Assembly: GCA_002314435.1 (NCBI GenBank)
Contig: DCFV01000099.1
Coordinates: 2,484 to 23,581, forward strand
DNA: 21,098 bases
Reading direction: 5' to 3'
Origin: Acidobacteriaceae bacterium UBA1795
Lineage (GTDB): Bacteria > Acidobacteriota > Terriglobia > Terriglobales > Acidobacteriaceae
Of this stretch, positions 1-6,733 are shown piece by piece (the first letter of the stretch is position 1; the number at the start of each line of letters is the position of its first letter). The notes under the pieces were generated by a model. The model searched no databases and had not been told where the DNA came from. It was given only the letters and a program-made list of their open reading frames with translations. The position numbers and the translations under genes were made by a program.

Positions 1-922
1 GCGTGGAAACGCTGTAGGCAAGCTGGTCTAGCGAAGCCGTTGCATTGGGGATGTCCTGATCGCGCACGGTCAGATACCCGCCCAACTCGCCGCCCCCAGT
101 GGTCAACTCGGTGGTCACATCCGTGCCGCCGATGTAGAAGTGGTTGACCCCGCCAGACTTGCCCGTGGTGAGCTGATAACTCGTCGACTGAGAGACCAAT
201 AATTGCCCAGAAGTGGTGGTGATGGAGAGCCCGTTGTTCTCAGTCGTGACCTGATTGATGCCGATCAGCCGAGACAACTGCGAGATGTCCTGCTGCCTCT
301 GGTCTTCGAGTATTCCCGCGTCCGCCGTTGGCGAGCGGGACTGAATCTGCTGGTTCAACTGCGCGATCGCCGAGGTCAGCGCATTCACCTGACTGGCGAT
401 GCCGGTCGCCTCCTGATCCAATGCCGATTGCTGGGTGCTGAGACTGGCCGCCGCATTGGAGATATCCCCCGCTAGAGTGCTCGCGGTGGAGAGAACATCC
501 TGGCGCAGCGCATTGTTGGTTGGATTAGATTCCAGGGAAGAAACGGAATTGAAAAAGCTGGTGAGATCACTGCCGATATCGCCCGCCGTGGAAGTGGACG
601 AACCCGAGTCCGGCGTAAACAGAGCCTGCAGCGTATCCAGAGCGGTGAGCCGCGTACTGGATGCTGATGAAAGCTGCTGCTGCTGCGACAGGCGCTGCTC
701 CAAAACGCGGTCGCGCACCGAAGTAGCACCTGTGACGGTTGCGCCCATCCCGTAGGCGACTCCGTTGATCTCAGTCGGAGGGGCTTCCTGGAAGTTCGGA
801 ATTTCGCGGGTATAGCCGGTTGTATCTGCGTTGGCCACATTGTTGGAGACAACATTCAGGGCTGCCTGATCGGCGTCGAGTGCTGAACTGATCAAGTTAA
901 GGGCTGAGTTGATGGTTCCCAT
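1..922 (-). CDS. flgK: Flagellar hook-associated protein 1 FlgK (N-terminal part, runs off the left edge)
   Basis: FlgK joins the flagellar hook to the filament and is exported through the flagellar type III system. The ATG at 922 is preceded by CGGAG at suitable spacing, and the frame stays open for 307 codons to the window edge, so the C-terminus is missing. The N-terminus starts MGTINSALNLISSALDADQA, followed by NVVSNNVANADTTGYTRE (about residues 24-41), the helical segment shared by rod, hook and hook-associated proteins. A region rich in Gln, Ser and Asn follows, with coiled-coil character at about 140-215, as usual for FlgK. The gene is third after flgM and the flgN-like gene, a standard order in which the chaperone candidate precedes its client. 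Expression probably comes from the sigma-28-like promoter ahead of flgM. The FlgK call is strong; hook protein FlgE is less likely because of the coiled-coil part and the neighbours. Confidence 0.93.
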   Translation of the reverse strand, partial: MGTINSALNLISSALDADQAALNVVSNNVANADTTGYTREIPNFQEAPPTEINGVAYGMGATVTGATSVRDRVLEQRLSQQQQLSSASSTRLTALDTLQALFTPDSGSSTSTAGDIGSDLTSFFNSVSSLESNPTNNALRQDVLSTASTLAGDISNAAASLSTQQSALDQEATGIASQVNALTSAIAQLNQQIQSRSPTADAGILEDQRQQDISQLSRLIGINQVTTENNGLSITTTSGQLLVSQSTSYQLTTGKSGGVNHFYIGGTDVTTELTTGGGELGGYLTVRDQDIPNATASLDQLAYSVST

Positions 923-938
923 TTCGCTCCGTCCGCCT

Positions 939-1256
939 CTAGTTTTTTCCCGCGCGTAACGCGTACTCCAGTCTGCTGCTCCGGATTGCACTCAACTGGC
1001 GCAGAACACGCAGATTAGCCTGGGTGGCCTCGAGCACGCTGGCCAGAAGGGCCATCTCCTGCCTGCTGCCGCGGGCTTCGCGCGCCCATCTCACCCTGCT
1101 CTCCGCATCGGCGTGTATCTGCTCACGGTTCAACGCGTCGCAGGAGACCACAAGTTCCTCCAACCGCTCCGCATCAAGATGCGCAAGCGCGCGTGAGGCC
1201 TCCAGAACCATCTCCTTCAATTCTGGCCGCGAGTTGTTCTGCTGCCTGTCGTGCAT
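939..1256 (-). CDS. Small helical protein, putative flagellar export chaperone FlgN
   Basis: A 105-residue, charged protein predicted to be almost entirely helical (rich in Arg, Glu, Ala, Leu), with no signal peptide or membrane segment. I chose the ATG at 1256 because GAGGAG lies 7 bases upstream; an upstream TTG at 1277 in the same frame lacks such a site. Its place between flgM and flgK matches flgN in many bacteria, where FlgN holds FlgK and FlgL ready for export. The sequence itself is too divergent to prove membership: the size, helical nature and the C-terminal stretch QANLRVLRQLSAIRSSRLEY fit the family, but the assignment rests mainly on context. The stop codon is 16 bases from the flgK start, so the two are probably co-translated. 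Confidence 0.6.
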   Translation of the reverse strand: MHDRQQNNSRPELKEMVLEASRALAHLDAERLEELVVSCDALNREQIHADAESRVRWAREARGSRQEMALLASVLEATQANLRVLRQLSAIRSSRLEYALRAGKN

Positions 1257-1293
1257 TCTTCTGCTCCTCGGTTCCAATCAACGAACCCTGTTC

Positions 1294-1599
1294 CTACCTG
1301 CTTGAGGTCGAATTGTTCAACAACACATCCACGACCTTGCTGGCTACCGCCGACGCGGGAACGCTGTAGGTGCCTGCAGCCAGTGCCGACTGCACTTCTG
1401 CCACCTTGTCAGCACGCACATCGGATAGCGAAGCCGCATGAGCGACCTCGGAACCCGCGCTGCTCACCGTAGCCTGATCGGCGGTCAAAGCTGCGGAAAT
1501 AGCCGAACTCAAACTGTCCTTCGACGTCTGCGCATCAGGCGGCTGCGACTGCACTCCCAGCAAGCTCTTCAGGCCATCCACGTCATTGAGAAAGTTCAT
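1294..1599 (-). CDS. flgM: Anti-sigma-28 factor FlgM
   Basis: FlgM binds the flagellar sigma factor FliA and holds it inactive until the hook-basal body is complete, when FlgM is exported. The product is 101 residues, normal for the family. The C-terminal half has the FlgM signature: VRADKVAEVQSALAAGTYSV (about residues 61-80), then an alanine- and valine-rich helix with KVVDVLL. The N-terminal half is Ser/Ala/Gln-rich and probably disordered, as expected for an exported anti-sigma factor. The ATG at 1599 is preceded by GGAGGAAGGATCG. A TTG at 1632 is in frame, but it lies inside the sigma-28-like promoter, so it cannot be the start of a transcript made there. FliA is encoded about 8 kb upstream in the same cluster. 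Confidence 0.88.
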   Translation of the reverse strand: MNFLNDVDGLKSLLGVQSQPPDAQTSKDSLSSAISAALTADQATVSSAGSEVAHAASLSDVRADKVAEVQSALAAGTYSVPASAVASKVVDVLLNNSTSSR

Positions 1600-1621
1600 C
1601 GATCCTTCCTCCCCAGCGACG

Positions 1622-1649
1622 TTATCGGCCAACCCCTCTCATCACTCTA
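1622..1649 (-). promoter_or_regulatory. Sigma-28 (FliA)-type promoter for flgM-flgN-like-flgK
   Basis: On the minus strand a GCCGATAA sequence (1622-1629) matches exactly the -10 element known for enterobacterial sigma-28 promoters. Twelve bases upstream is TAGAGTGA (1642-1649), which matches the -35 consensus TAAAGTTT at five of eight positions. The spacer is one base longer than the usual eleven. The site fills the short flgJ-flgM gap and would start a transcript about 15-20 bases before the flgM ATG. It fits the known late-class control of flgM, flgN and flgK. Confidence 0.65.
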
Positions 1650-1650
1650 G

Positions 1651-1992
1651 TCATTCAGACATTCTGAATTCGGTATCTCGGTTTGTTTTCCCGGTTACTG
1701 TCGCTGCCGGAGTACCCGTTCCAGAATGAAACAGTGTCCGTATCAGGTCACGAGCGATGCCCAAACCTCCCTGCTCGCTGATCGCTTTGCCGAGCGACTC
1801 CGACGCTAATTCGCCAAGCGTCGAGGTCGAGCCCGAATCCGAGTCCTCGTCCCCCATAAGCCCGCAGCCAGAAGCAAGCGGTTTCAGTAACTCCTTCATC
1901 ATCTGCGCCTCAAACTCATGCGCCGCCTTTACCACGCGCGGCTGGGCATTGGCCTGCGCCGTTCCCGTCAAGGCTTCCAGTCTCTCGATCAC
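1651..1992 (-). CDS. flgJ: Rod-binding protein FlgJ (N-terminal domain type, no muramidase domain)
   Basis: A 113-residue protein matching only the rod-binding half of FlgJ, the cap that helps rod subunits polymerise in the periplasm. The core runs from VVKAAHEFEAQMMKELLKPL (about residues 20-39) to a Gly/Ser-rich loop and then an ISEQGGLGIARDLIRTL helix, typical of the family. The glucosaminidase domain of enterobacterial FlgJ is absent, as in many other bacteria where a separate enzyme opens the wall. The start is probably GTG at 1992, overlapping the flgI stop by four bases (GTGA), with GGAGG just upstream. The gene ends the flgF-to-flgJ block and is followed by the flgM promoter. Confidence 0.8.
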   Translation of the reverse strand: MIERLEALTGTAQANAQPRVVKAAHEFEAQMMKELLKPLASGCGLMGDEDSDSGSTSTLGELASESLGKAISEQGGLGIARDLIRTLFHSGTGTPAATVTGKTNRDTEFRMSE

Positions 1993-3062
1993 AATACCTC
2001 CACGTCGGCTTCAAGCGCGCCGGCTTCCTTCATCCCCTGCAGAATGGAGATCACATCCCGCGCCCCCGCTCCGATCCGCTGCAATTCCTGCACCAGATCT
2101 TCGACCGTTGCCCCATCTTTAAGTTCGATTCGGTTTATCGGCTTGTCCTGGGCTTGGACGCTTGTCTGCTGCACCACCTGCGTGGCGCCGTTGGATAGGG
2201 GGGCGGGCTGAGAGACCTGTGTGGTGGAAATCACATTTACCGAGAGACCGCCATGAAGGATCGACACCGGCTGCAGGCGCACCGTTCCGCCGATGACCAC
2301 GGTCCCGGTGCGCTCGTTCACGACCACGCGCGCCCGCGGATAGACCTCCACTTCCACTTCCTCTACCTTGTCGAGCAGAGCAGCCACATCTTCGCTCGGC
2401 TCGGCGGTGATGACGACACGCCGACTGTCAATAGCATGAGCACGCGGCGAGCCGAGCGTTTTGTCGATGGCCTCGGCCATACTCTCGGCGGTATGGAAGT
2501 CGGCGTCGTTGAGCATCACACTCACCGTGCGCATATCCTTCAGGTCGAACGGCACCGCGCGCTCAACCATCGCCCCACCCGGCACCCGCGCTGTGGTGGG
2601 GTGGTTGACCTGCCGCGCGTTGCCCCCGCCGGTAGCAATGTAGCCGCCTAACACCAACGCTCCCTGCGCCTGGGCATAGATCTGACCGTCGGGTCCATAG
2701 AGGGGAGTCATCAACAGAATGCCGCCCTCGAGCGAGCGCGCGTCGCCAGCCGAGGAGACGGTGATGTCGAGCCTGTAGCCGGGCCGGCTGAAGGGTGGTA
2801 GTGTGGCAACCACGAAGGCTGCCGCCATGTTTTTGATCTGCATGTTGCTGGCGCTGTTGGATCCGGTCTGAGGCACGGTGATGCCCATCCGCTCGAGAGC
2901 GGAGATCAGCGTCTGTGCCGGGAAGACTGTCTGCGAACTGTCGCCGGTGCCGCGCAACCCAACCACCAGTCCGTAACCGACGAGTTGGTTGTCACGTATA
3001 CCCTCGATGGTCGCCACATCCTTGACCCGCGCGAGTTGCCTTGCGGCTTTAGCCTGCGCCAC
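1989..3062 (-). CDS. flgI: Flagellar P-ring protein FlgI (5' end interrupted)
   Basis: FlgI forms the periplasmic P-ring around the rod in the peptidoglycan layer. The mature protein is complete and well conserved: VKDVATIEGIRDNQLVGYGL near residues 13-32, then VVGLRGTGDSSQT, a central region with NPTTARVPGGAMVER, and a C-terminal part ending in VEDLVQELQRIGAGARDVIS and LEADVEVL. Length fits the mature protein (about 345 residues) plus a few. The GTG at 3062 is only the first standard start codon in the open frame and would give a product without a signal peptide, which FlgI needs. The same frame continues upstream through a hydrophobic stretch and a TGA to an ATG at 3155; see the separate entry. 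It is preceded by flgH and overlaps flgJ by four bases. Confidence 0.85.
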   Translation of the reverse strand: MAQAKAARQLARVKDVATIEGIRDNQLVGYGLVVGLRGTGDSSQTVFPAQTLISALERMGITVPQTGSNSASNMQIKNMAAAFVVATLPPFSRPGYRLDITVSSAGDARSLEGGILLMTPLYGPDGQIYAQAQGALVLGGYIATGGGNARQVNHPTTARVPGGAMVERAVPFDLKDMRTVSVMLNDADFHTAESMAEAIDKTLGSPRAHAIDSRRVVITAEPSEDVAALLDKVEEVEVEVYPRARVVVNERTGTVVIGGTVRLQPVSILHGGLSVNVISTTQVSQPAPLSNGATQVVQQTSVQAQDKPINRIELKDGATVEDLVQELQRIGAGARDVISILQGMKEAGALEADVEVL

Positions 3063-3155
3063 GACACCACCAAAGACCGTGACGGCGACCAGCAGAGTCG
3101 CGCCTCAGTGGCGCGCCAGCCCTCTCGAAACACGTTGTCCTACTGTAGCTCTCAT
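3063..3155 (-). other. Apparent flgI signal-peptide region containing an in-frame TGA
   Basis: Upstream of the open flgI frame and in the same frame, the minus strand reads ATG at 3155, then MRATVGQRVSRGLARH, a TGA at 3105-3107, then GATLLVAVTVFGGVVAQA and on into FlgI. Without the stop this is a textbook Sec signal: arginine-rich n-region, hydrophobic core, AQA cleavage motif. The other two minus frames give no hydrophobic segment here. A CTG at 3096-3098 follows GAGG by seven bases and could be a rare start, but it would lack the basic n-region. A sequencing error, a real nonsense mutation and readthrough cannot be told apart from this sequence alone. Confidence 0.7.
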
Positions 3156-3177
3156 TTTTCAGTCCAGTTCCTAGCGT

Positions 3178-3906
3178 TCAAAACACCAATAGTTTCTCGA
3201 GGAAGCGCACCAGCGGGCTCTGGCGGTAGGTCGAATCGTTCACAATTCCCTTGCCCGTCACTTCCAGTTCTAGATCTGTCATCGCCGTTGATTGCACTTC
3301 GTTTTGCGCGCTCACATCCTCGGGGCGTACCAGGCCGCGCAAGTGGATCAGCTGCGTCTGCTGCGAGAAGGTGAGCTGCCGCGTAGCCTGCACAACCAGC
3401 ATGCCGTTGGGCAGCACATCCACCACCTCGGCGCCAAAGGTCGTCACCAGGCTGGAGTTCGTGGTGCTCTGGCCCTGCGCGGTTAGGCCTGAAGATGCGG
3501 TCATGCCGAGCAGGTTTTGCAGGTTGTTCGCAGTCTTGAGCTTGCCAAACAGACCGGTAAGCCCAGATGTAGCATTCGATGCACGCGAGTTCTTCACTTG
3601 CCCGTCGGTGGAAGCCGCCAGACTCTCGCTGACCACAATCGACACCACATCGTGCACTCGCGCAGCCTTGGCATCGGTGCCCAGGCGCACCATCCGGCCC
3701 TCGGGCGACCAGATTGAGCCGGGCGTCTTCACTTCATTGTCGTGCTGCGCACGCACTCGAGCGATGTAGCCACGCAGTGCGGTTTCGGGCGGAGTGGACT
3801 TATCGGGCGGCGGAATCCTCTGCTTTACGAGGGCCCGGACGGGCTCGGTAAGAAACAGTCCAGCGATAAGAGCAGCCGTTAATGTACGGCGCATCGCTGC
3901 GTTCAT
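3178..3906 (-). CDS. flgH: Flagellar L-ring protein FlgH
   Basis: FlgH makes the outer-membrane L-ring bushing. The 242-residue product has the usual family length. It starts at ATG 3906, with GGAGG six bases upstream, and overlaps the flgA stop by four bases. Family landmarks are GSIWSPEGRMVRLGTDAKAARVHDVVSIVVSES (about residues 63-95; two adjoining stretches), a central variable Ser/Thr/Gly region, VVDVLPNGMLVVQATRQLTF, then LRGLVRPEDVSAQNEVQSTA and the end VRFLEKLLVF. The N-terminus is a normal signal peptide (MRRTLTAALIAGLFLTEPVRA), but I see no lipobox cysteine after it; the well-studied FlgH proteins are lipoproteins. This one therefore seems to be cleaved by signal peptidase I. Confidence 0.92.
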   Translation of the reverse strand: MNAAMRRTLTAALIAGLFLTEPVRALVKQRIPPPDKSTPPETALRGYIARVRAQHDNEVKTPGSIWSPEGRMVRLGTDAKAARVHDVVSIVVSESLAASTDGQVKNSRASNATSGLTGLFGKLKTANNLQNLLGMTASSGLTAQGQSTTNSSLVTTFGAEVVDVLPNGMLVVQATRQLTFSQQTQLIHLRGLVRPEDVSAQNEVQSTAMTDLELEVTGKGIVNDSTYRQSPLVRFLEKLLVF

Positions 3907-4388
3907 GGCTGGCCTCCGCCGCGCGTGAAAGCCGTCGCCAGCGCAGCGCGCCCCGGCGCCAGGGCCACTACGCGTACCTGGTCGCCGCCCGCGGCAAAGC
4001 GAGCCGTGAAGACCGCGCCTTGCCGTGCCGGTTCGAGCGCCACCGCCTCAAACATCGCCGCTACGCGCTCGCCGGACTCGATGACCAACAACCGGTCGCC
4101 GGCGCGGATCACCTGGGGCACGGGAGCTTCAATCGCCGATCCCACCTGCTGCTCTTCCCTGCTGCTTTGTTCAGGCACCAGTCTTCCCGGACCGCCGGGA
4201 TGCGTGGGATCGGCCGAGAGAAGCCAGCGTGTTCCGAAAGCTGGATCAGCGATTGCCCGGACTGCCCGCCGAGGTTGCTGCGCGGCTGCACAGAGGGACA
4301 GCAGCCCAAGACAGTAAGACACGCCAGTCCGCATCCGTATCAGCAAACATTTCCCAGGTTTCATCACTCTGCTTGTCCGCATTACCAT
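3903..4388 (-). CDS. flgA: Flagella basal body P-ring formation protein FlgA
   Basis: FlgA is the periplasmic chaperone for P-ring assembly by FlgI. The C-terminal half shows the FlgA/SAF-type fold: VIRAGDRLLVIESGERVAAM (about residues 93-112), then ALEPARQGAVFTARFAAGGD and VRVVALAPGRAAL. A signal peptide is visible: a basic stretch, then VSYCLGLLSLCAAAQ at about residues 23-37. The protein is short compared with many FlgA proteins and its N-terminal domain is poorly conserved. The start is uncertain: ATGs at 4388, 4364 and 4334 all keep a signal peptide, and none has a good ribosome site. The gene lies between flgG and flgH and overlaps flgH by four bases, which supports the call as strongly as the sequence does. 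Confidence 0.78.
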   Translation of the reverse strand: MVMRTSRVMKPGKCLLIRMRTGVSYCLGLLSLCAAAQQPRRAVRAIADPAFGTRWLLSADPTHPGGPGRLVPEQSSREEQQVGSAIEAPVPQVIRAGDRLLVIESGERVAAMFEAVALEPARQGAVFTARFAAGGDQVRVVALAPGRAALATAFTRGGGQP

Positions 4389-4400
4389 GCCGTGTATGCG

Positions 4401-5189
4401 TCAGCGCGTCATATTGTTGACTTGCGAATACATGTCGTCGGCCGCCTTGATGACCTTGGAATTGGACTCGTAGGCTCGCTGCGCCAACACCATTTGCACA
4501 AACTCGGTCACCACGTCCACGTTGGAGTTCTCCAAGTAACCCTGCTGCAGCGTGCCCAAACCCTCGGTTCCGCCGGGATTTCCCAGCACCGGGTCACCAG
4601 AGCTGAGAGTCGCCTGCAGCAGATTCGAGCCCACGCTTTCGAGACCTCCAGCGTTGGGAAAGGTGGCCAACTGAATTTGGCCCAGTTGGGAAGGGTTCTG
4701 CTGGCCGGGCAGGGTTGCATTCACTACACCGTACTGCGTGATGGTGACCGCCGTAGCGTTGGTGGGAATGGTGATGATGGGAATAGCCAGATCGCCACCT
4801 GTGGTTACGATTGTGCCCTGGCTATTCAGATGAAACTGCCCTGCGCGGGTGTAGGCGATTGTGCCGTCGGGCCGCTGTACCTGAAAGAACCCTGAGCCCT
4901 GAATCGCAACGTCGAGCGGGTTGTCAGTCTGGTTGAGCGAGCCCTGGGTGTTGATCACCTCTGTTGCGGCCGACTTGGTTCCCAAACCAATTTGGAGTCC
5001 GGCCGAGACGGTGGACTGGCTCTGCGCTGCACCCGGGGTCACCAGGTTCTGATAGACCATGTCTTCAAATTGCAGACGCAACTGGCGAAAGCCGGTGGTT
5101 GACGCGTTGGCCAGATTGTTAGCGATCGTATCCAGGTTCATCTGTTGCGCGCTCATGCCGCTTGCCGCCGTATACAGTGCTCGAATCAT
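4401..5189 (-). CDS. flgG: Flagellar distal rod protein FlgG
   Basis: FlgG is the main subunit of the distal rod, the drive shaft crossing the periplasm, exported by the flagellar type III system. The 262-residue product has the expected length. It begins MIRALYTAASGMSAQQMNLD and has the rod signature TIANNLANASTTGFR (about residues 21-35). The middle contains DNPLDVAIQGSGFFQVQRPDG and YTRAGQFHLNSQG. The end has GYLENSNVDVVTEFVQMVLA and QRAYESNSKVIKAADDM, all typical of FlgG. GAGG stands six bases before the ATG. flgF lies 30 bases upstream and flgA 12 bases downstream, so it belongs to the rod-ring block. Confidence 0.96.
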   Translation of the reverse strand: MIRALYTAASGMSAQQMNLDTIANNLANASTTGFRQLRLQFEDMVYQNLVTPGAAQSQSTVSAGLQIGLGTKSAATEVINTQGSLNQTDNPLDVAIQGSGFFQVQRPDGTIAYTRAGQFHLNSQGTIVTTGGDLAIPIITIPTNATAVTITQYGVVNATLPGQQNPSQLGQIQLATFPNAGGLESVGSNLLQATLSSGDPVLGNPGGTEGLGTLQQGYLENSNVDVVTEFVQMVLAQRAYESNSKVIKAADDMYSQVNNMTR

Positions 5190-5219
5190 TGTTTCCCTCG
5201 TATGAAGTGAACGCTCCGT

Positions 5220-5957
5220 CTAGATCCGGGGCAGATCCTCTGTGGCGAACTTGTTGAACTCGGTGTGGAAGACGGTCAGGGCTTTCTGCATCATCTCGGC
5301 CTGGCGCTGCATGAGGATCAGGTCCACGGTGCCCTGTACCACATTCTCATTGGCCCCTTCGAGCGCACCGGCATGCACCGCGGCATCACGTGCGGTTACG
5401 GGCACCACCCCCTGCGGTGCTACGTACCGATTGGCTCCCTCCGGTGTCAGATTGGTTCCGGGAGGAAAATCGAATACGCCGACGGTTCCTGCTGCTCCTC
5501 CGGCCACTGAGATCACCCCGTCAGCACCAACCGACACATCACCAGGCGGAATCGGAATTTGCTGGCCTGTGGGCGAAAGCACCGGTTCGCCCGCAGCGGT
5601 CACCAGCAAACCCGTCTGCGAGCGATGAAAACTGCCATCGCGGGTGAAACGCAGCCCGTTCGCAGTCTGCACTTCAAAGAAGCCCTGCCCTTCGATGGCC
5701 AGATCGAGTGGATTTCCGGTCGGCTGTAGCGCTCCCTGGCCCAGATTCAGCCTGTCGCCGCCCAGCAGGCCGTAGTTGTTCACTGTCTGCCCAAGTTGCG
5801 ATTCCTGCACATCAGGCCCAAAAAGCGCGGAGCGGAAATACTCCCGCTCGGCCCGATAGCCGGGCGTCTGTACGTTGGCCAGATTGGCCGCGGCCGTATC
5901 CAGCGCCTGGGTACGCGCCACCAGCCCGGTCATCGCCGCATAGTATCCGCTGTCCAT
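5220..5957 (-). CDS. flgF: Flagellar proximal rod protein FlgF
   Basis: FlgF is a proximal rod subunit. The 245-residue product starts MDSGYYAAMTGLVARTQALD, with the rod motif AAANLANVQTPGYRAER at about residues 22-38. GNPLDLAIEGQGFFEVQTANG and FTRDGSFHRSQTG follow, and the end has GALEGANENVVQGTVDLILMQRQAEMMQKAL. It is distinguished from FlgG by the shorter, divergent N-terminus and by its position just ahead of FlgG. AGGAGG lies nine bases before the ATG. It is the first gene of the flgF-G-A-H-I-J block, with about 200 non-coding bases upstream where a promoter must lie, although I could not define one. Confidence 0.92.
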   Translation of the reverse strand: MDSGYYAAMTGLVARTQALDTAAANLANVQTPGYRAEREYFRSALFGPDVQESQLGQTVNNYGLLGGDRLNLGQGALQPTGNPLDLAIEGQGFFEVQTANGLRFTRDGSFHRSQTGLLVTAAGEPVLSPTGQQIPIPPGDVSVGADGVISVAGGAAGTVGVFDFPPGTNLTPEGANRYVAPQGVVPVTARDAAVHAGALEGANENVVQGTVDLILMQRQAEMMQKALTVFHTEFNKFATEDLPRI

Positions 5958-6082
5958 TGCCCTGTGCCTCCTGTGCGATGAACTGTGCAGATGGAGGACC
6001 GAACTGCGGAGACTTGGATTAGAGCAGTATCAGGATTGTGATCGCGGCCCTTGGAAGCTACGGAGCCAGCCCCCCAAGGAAC

Positions 6083-6116
6083 GTTGTGCCGGGAGGTCTT
6101 CGCTTCCTGGCACAAC
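6083..6116. repeat. Long inverted repeat between cheX and flgF
   Basis: Two 14-base arms, GTTGTGCCGGGAGG and CTTCCTGGCACAAC, flank the six-base loop TCTTCG. Twelve of the 14 positions are complementary; in plus-strand RNA the other two are G-U pairs, and in minus-strand RNA they are A-C mismatches. It sits about 40 bases past the cheX stop and 126 bases before the flgF start. No U-run follows on either strand. It may stop or stabilise the cheY-cheX message or be a protein site. The rest of the 200-base gap shows no gene. Confidence 0.5.
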
Positions 6117-6157
6117 CTGAAATGAACCCTGAAGTGGCCCTGCGACAGCGTACGGAG

Positions 6158-6718
6158 CTATTGGATGCCGTCGCAGACGATGGTCACGGAAAACTGCTGA
6201 TTATCGAACGAATAACAATGAATGAGCTGAAACTCGGGGGCCTGCACGTGCAGGTTGTAGTCGCGCCCGGTAATCACGGCTGGCACAGACAGGCCGCAGT
6301 GCGCTGAAAGCTCAGGAACCTTGCTCTTCCATGCGCCGGCGAGCATATTACAGATTTCCCCGATGCCGTCCTTGACCGTGTCGTCGAGCTCGGCAAACTC
6401 CATGCCGGTCATGCACGCTGCCACCTGCATGGCTTCATGTGCGCCGCAGCGAAAGACGCAGGCGCCGCTGAGCGCACCGCCAAAACCCACGACTGCGGTC
6501 ACCGACTCTGGCTGTGTTGTGAGGGGGTCTTGAATCCGTTCAACCTCCGCTCCCAGCATCAGGCGAAAGACTTCGTCCACACTCGCATCCAGATGTTTCG
6601 GATCCGAAACCAGATGCACTGAATCCCGCAATGACAGGGTCATGCTCTGCTCCAATTTCTGCAGGCCCGCGCCGAATCTTCTGGCGATCGCGGCCCGTCT
6701 GACTCCGTTCAACAACAT
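6158..6718 (-). CDS. cheX: CheX-type chemotaxis phosphatase / CheC-CheX family protein
   Basis: CheX-family proteins dephosphorylate CheY-P and so shorten the motor switching signal. The 186-residue product carries the family active-site pattern Glu-x2-Asn in GIGEICNMLAGAWKSKVPEL (Glu121 and Asn124), preceded by AVVGFGGALSGACVFRCG, typical of the CheC/CheX fold. There is one such Glu-x2-Asn motif, which favours CheX over two-site CheC. ATG 6718 is used because AAGGAG lies five bases before it and it follows the cheY stop by 15 bases. A second ATG at 6643, after GGAG, would give 161 residues. The adjacent cheY is the obvious substrate and both probably share the promoter at 7149-7175. Confidence 0.82.
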   Translation of the reverse strand: MLLNGVRRAAIARRFGAGLQKLEQSMTLSLRDSVHLVSDPKHLDASVDEVFRLMLGAEVERIQDPLTTQPESVTAVVGFGGALSGACVFRCGAHEAMQVAACMTGMEFAELDDTVKDGIGEICNMLAGAWKSKVPELSAHCGLSVPAVITGRDYNLHVQAPEFQLIHCYSFDNQQFSVTIVCDGIQ

Positions 6719-6733
6719 GCCGGCTCCTTCAGC

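Noticed and set aside
2906..3133. Minus-strand frame of 75 codons over the flgI start, as a possible frameshifted N-terminus
   Set aside because: It gives no hydrophobic segment; the signal-peptide-like sequence is in the flgI frame itself, so a stop codon and not a frameshift explains the break.
3882..4895. Plus-strand open frame of 337 codons
   Set aside because: It lies antisense to flgA and flgG, is rich in His, Arg and Gly, has no domain, and those genes are certain. It is a shadow frame of GC-rich coding DNA.
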